From assembly GCA_934486965.1 (NCBI GenBank), contig CAKSQP010000066.1:1-8845 (forward strand): DNA of 8,845 bases, given 5' to 3'. The notes under the pieces were generated by a model. That model saw only the letters and a program-made list of their open reading frames with translations. It did no database searches and was not told the origin of the DNA. Position 1 is the first letter of the stretch; the number at the start of each line of letters is the position of its first letter. The position numbers were made by a program, and so were the translations under genes. This document shows, piece after piece, positions 8,601 to 8,845 of the stretch. This stretch comes from an uncultured Eubacteriales bacterium (GTDB lineage Bacteria; Bacillota; Clostridia; Oscillospirales; UBA644).

Positions 8601-8845
8601 ACTTTTTACTCCGCCTTTCGAAAAGACCGAAAAAAATCCGGGATATATCAAGGGATATCTCCCCGGAGTAAGGGAAAACGGCGGTCAGTATACTCATGCG
8701 GCGCTGTGGTATGCATACGCGCTTTTTGAAAAAGATCTGCCTGACAAAGCCTTTGAAATTCTTTCGTATCTCAATCCTCTTTCTCATACGGAAACTGCGG
8801 AAGACGTTTCTCTTTACAAAAAAGAACCTTACGTTATCGCAGGGG
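2026..8845 (+). CDS. ndvB: Cyclic beta-1,2-glucan synthase, NdvB/Cgs family (C-terminus beyond window edge)
   Basis: The frame is open for 2273 codons without a stop and ends in GH94 sequence (KEPYVIAG), so probably a few hundred residues are missing on the right. Proteins of this family sit in the inner or cytoplasmic membrane, polymerise UDP-glucose into linear beta-1,2-glucan, and cyclise it by transglycosylation. Modules in order: N-terminal conserved region (about 1-205); membrane pair (218-255); GT84 glycosyltransferase (about 281-570); further membrane segments (about 598-636, 673-695, 729-758); glucoamylase-like cyclisation domain (about 780-1145); beta-sandwich (about 1198-1460); degenerate helical region; second sandwich and GH94 catalytic barrel (about 1640 onward). 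Key motifs are intact throughout (see domain entries). The start at 2026 is the first ATG after an in-frame stop. The full protein would likely be around 2500 residues, shorter than the roughly 2800 of rhizobial and Brucella enzymes, mainly through a shorter N-terminus. Family assignment is firm; the exact product is inferred. Confidence 0.95.
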   Translation, partial: MIKRKNIEKLRSDISKDIDALRKAYRNSCRREDGSLMWLTDNYHIYFSAFKEILSAFSHSRKLPSDGKYPRIYYLCSDFADSDFEVGRLYSYFENVGHLQYDEITLILPLLKYFCIKKAVAAVKTRDTFSEGADILRKLDGIPSGDFTEKLSPCPEILRQYSCYEKLDPESKKLYLEKINSYSVKLGVSEEEYLEKLIDKANGKDLSFLLFSKGENRFFFSLALLFFAVFVPTAVFSGNILISVFLIVPIYFISRTVVEKLYGKVIKAEKLPSVKNTDRKNLICTVSFVSSRDEIKTLFEKTEKCCYSNFSENYRYGLLLDFKASDAEFTAEDEVLTEFAARETERLNKKHGNLFFVAIRKKIFNEETKKYAGKERKRGAVSDFISAVYTGDFSGFSFISGNVCGAEYITLLDSDTVPAPSSVSRLVGVLEHPVSKPVPDCTDSVIEQGYGIAVPSLGVLLSDANKTRFTAVKSSDAGREPYSDSVFSIGKDLFGEGVFCGKGVVKISAFYKYISGKFPKGKILSHDIPEGNILRCAYVSDVFFYDDIPDDIISFTERGCRWIRGDIQNSIFLKKSYVNGKRQRVANEMSLWGRFLIFNNIVSCFYFPSVFILIFLSFFFVFFTVAAAIFSFFFEDILLLSESLFRKVENIKLRNRTPFGRGSALRFSDKLLSFVCMPYIAVKNAVAVVSAIYAMKTGRGLLKWKTASALGGKGRTLLSYLVKLYPQYIGALFLIFPQTAVIGILWLVSFFIAWLTAKPAFPDKKRKKNAERREDIAVMWKYFSEFVTAENNFLPPDNFQEEPVRRLARRTSPTNIGLYLVSVFCVYYLNIIDAEELSERIENTVSAIMKLKKYCGHLYNWYSTEDMSVLSPEFISTVDNGNFACALSAVKNAAEKLGICPEAVKNIGIILDGTDFSVLYDRNKKLLSIGLDPNRNELSSSYYDIYASEALLAYYYAISERQIDCSSLEKLNRFRCIKRGRSFIKSWSGTMFEYFMPCLFLPVINRSFEDEMIRGAFAEQLKRNPKGLWGNSESSYFAFDEALNYKYRAFGVKSLALEKGTGKNNVVSPYSSFLTLPFFPEKSNENLDLFKRKGVFGEYGFYDAVDLTESRPGKPSATVKNYMAHHIGMSIIAGTNYLTDYMAVKDFFDIKREAFLPLLEEKTPEFSKNFSSYPYCRTQKNRLGRTGEIFDSVNIGDPKVRTLTNGKASLVLSDSGNGYFSVGKTLITKRKLRGAFGVFAFFVTENKKYSPTVSPDCKSNGKATFGNGKMTYFSESDGIRTDLTATLAEGESCAVFGFSVKNTGKKDKKGNILFYSEPVLSEFTEYAAHPTFSELFLDGMYDSDKKDVSIFRKRRTDGKVNDCLLINVCDESSRKKQSLTVSFSRYEVIGTGKSISDISDGFSECERSHGAFCTALKFSVEIKAGEEKRVILTAAYGKNENEAKRASENVFGKPISSHSLSVRKIMSGIYAETSLKKPEMKISDLIRSSVFIKQAPDLSKAGCPKSVKEDFFWSKGINLDVPMAVFFVREKSKEKILPFLRAVLCELKFSADFNAVFCFNDGGNYKKPIFTFLTDAVTALCGDVFVGKNLFFASAEMPEITAFSSVAAIFVDVDKPLNLPKAVPVTANPKDVEPETVNFEYRCGDGGYTVRNGELAFATDFRGNKDRALWCGIEANENFGTVLTEKSLGFSFAKNSGLNKLTLWSNDPVSGGDGERLFAYINGQKYDIIGNSTAVFGKGLTTYLSKINDIRFTVEVFIPEEKSAKTVLISYENPSENEIVFEYEIIPVLDEREKFFSPTFYGKNDVLLFRNGLNMNFSGFGYLVSSGGRIKNSAVRSRAERLPAGKKVFVLGFENESATAEKAALSYTVGKAEEEKLAVIEKYERENGITLKSPDKKLNLLFEFLKYQTEVSRIKARAGYYQCGGAVGFRDRLQDAACIGAFEPELLKKAVMEAASRQFEEGDVLHWWHDCEDGKIKGSRTRSSDDLLWLPYSLARYVSVTGNEDILMLETPYLSGDALRDGEYEKYIEAHETEKSDTVYNHAKKAIIKAATSGKHGLVLFGSGDWNDGMNAVGKDGVGESVFTTLFIIRVMKDFLGLSELTGDVGFIGFLETKIGEYTAATEKNCWDGDRYLRGFYDDGSVLGSKENDECKIDLLPQVFSVIAGGFSESRVNKALSSVEKYLVDDKRKMVRLFTPPFEKTEKNPGYIKGYLPGVRENGGQYTHAALWYAYALFEKDLPDKAFEILSYLNPLSHTETAEDVSLYKKEPYVIAG
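2866..3735 (+). other. GT84 glycosyltransferase domain (beta-1,2-glucan polymerisation)
   Basis: Residues about 281-570 form a processive GT-A type glycosyltransferase, presumably cytoplasmic and using UDP-glucose. The widely spaced family signature is complete: D321 in LLLDF, the DxD pair D413/D415 in LLDSDT, acidic D527 and E530 in LSHDIPEG, and R558-G-C-R561-W562 in the (Q/R)xxRW motif continuing as IRGDIQ. GKERKRG (373-379), another conserved block, lies before the DxD. Membrane segments flank the domain on both sides, as in known Cgs topology, and would help pass the growing chain across the membrane. Confidence 0.85.
4363..5460 (+). other. Glucoamylase-like cyclisation domain (PF10091 / GH189 type)
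   Basis: Residues about 780-1145 match the middle domain of NdvB-type enzymes. Landmarks in order are LPPDNFQEEP, RRTSPTNIGLYLVS (809-822), GHLYNWYSTE (856-865), STVDNGNFA (876-884), SWSGTMFEYFMP (986-997), WGNSESSYF (1029-1037), YRAFGV (1047-1052), GFYDAVD (1100-1106) and NYMAHHIGMS (1121-1130). The equivalent domain of a Thermoanaerobacter enzyme has been shown to make the ring by transglycosylation (GH189, from memory). Candidate catalytic carboxylates include E993, E1033 and D1106; I cannot assign them without alignment. Confidence 0.8.
5617..6405 (+). other. First GH94-type beta-sandwich domain of the glucan synthase
   Basis: Residues about 1198-1460 begin PKVRTLTNGKASLVLSDSGNGYFS, matching the start of the beta-sandwich (Glyco_transf_36) repeat seen in NdvB proteins, and end near LTAAYGKNENEA. 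NdvB proteins carry two such sandwiches around a degenerate helical segment. Here that segment includes FFWSKGINLDVPMAVFF (about 1511-1527), which resembles the LWxxGISGDLPI block of the family but is clearly diverged. No catalytic role is expected for this first copy. Confidence 0.6.
6943..8845 (+). other. Second sandwich plus GH94 phosphorylase-like catalytic module (cut by window edge)
   Basis: Residues about 1640-1895 form the second sandwich, recognisable by LTLWSNDPVS (1701-1710). The alpha-barrel then shows nearly every GH94 block: GYYQCGGAVGFRDRLQD (1919-1935), HWWHDCEDG (1966-1974), SRTRSSDDLLWLPY (1979-1992), GSGDWNDGMNAVG (2062-2074) which carries the catalytic acid Asp, FYDDG-LGS, KIDLLPQVFSVIAG, GYIKGYLPGVRENGGQYTHA (2206-2225) and EPYVIAG at the edge. 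In Brucella Cgs this domain acts as a phosphorylase controlling glucan length before cyclisation. Intact motifs suggest it is active here, although the final residues are unseen. Confidence 0.85.

Noticed and set aside
2026..8845. Recurrent words such as TTTTCGG and TCGGAAA scattered through the region, considered as a repeat or uptake motif
   Set aside because: They fall mostly in frame as frequent Phe-Ser-Glu codons (TTT TCG GAA) and reflect codon preference, without regular spacing.
1..8845. tRNA or rRNA genes, CRISPR arrays, insertion sequences, phage or defence genes
   Set aside because: No cloverleaf-like sequence, repeat-spacer pattern, transposase motif or terminal inverted repeats were seen; nearly all the window is occupied by three protein genes.

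Overview
The window looks like chromosomal DNA from a Clostridia-type Firmicute. The DNA is moderately AT-rich, the Shine-Dalgarno sites are strong GGAGG-type, the promoters are near-consensus sigma-A type, and the DNA polymerase IV has the Firmicutes sequence style (LHCDLNNFF near the N-terminus, SFSKVFAKMGSD in the palm). The assignment rests on style and codon use only and goes no deeper than class. There are no mobile elements, tRNA or rRNA genes, or CRISPR arrays.

Layout. (1) Positions 1-580, minus strand: the first 193 residues of an unrecognised multi-pass membrane protein, which runs off the left edge. (2) Positions 581-712: a compact divergent promoter region. Two good sigma-A promoters face away from each other, and a perfect 14-bp palindrome lies almost midway between their -35 boxes. 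(3) Positions 713-1957, plus strand: a complete Y-family DNA polymerase IV (dinB). (4) Positions 1958-2025: a strong intrinsic terminator ending 13 bp before the next start codon. (5) Positions 2026-8845, plus strand: one uninterrupted giant reading frame, 2273 codons still open at the right edge. It encodes a cyclic beta-1,2-glucan synthase (NdvB/Cgs family) with a GT84 glycosyltransferase embedded between membrane segments, a glucoamylase-like cyclisation domain, and a C-terminal GH94 phosphorylase-like module. It was absent from simple closed-ORF calling because its stop codon lies outside the window, yet it fills three quarters of the sequence.

How the parts relate. The synthase carries within one chain the domains known in this family to polymerise UDP-glucose into a linear beta-1,2-glucan, trim it and close it into a ring. 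Nothing ties it functionally to dinB beyond being downstream on the same strand, and the terminator argues against simple co-transcription. The membrane protein and dinB may be co-regulated through the shared divergent promoter region.

I see no clearly new multi-gene system here. The points most worth a second look are the complete three-module glucan synthase in an apparently Gram-positive genome, its short N-terminus, the palindrome between the divergent promoters, and the hairpin immediately upstream of the synthase start.
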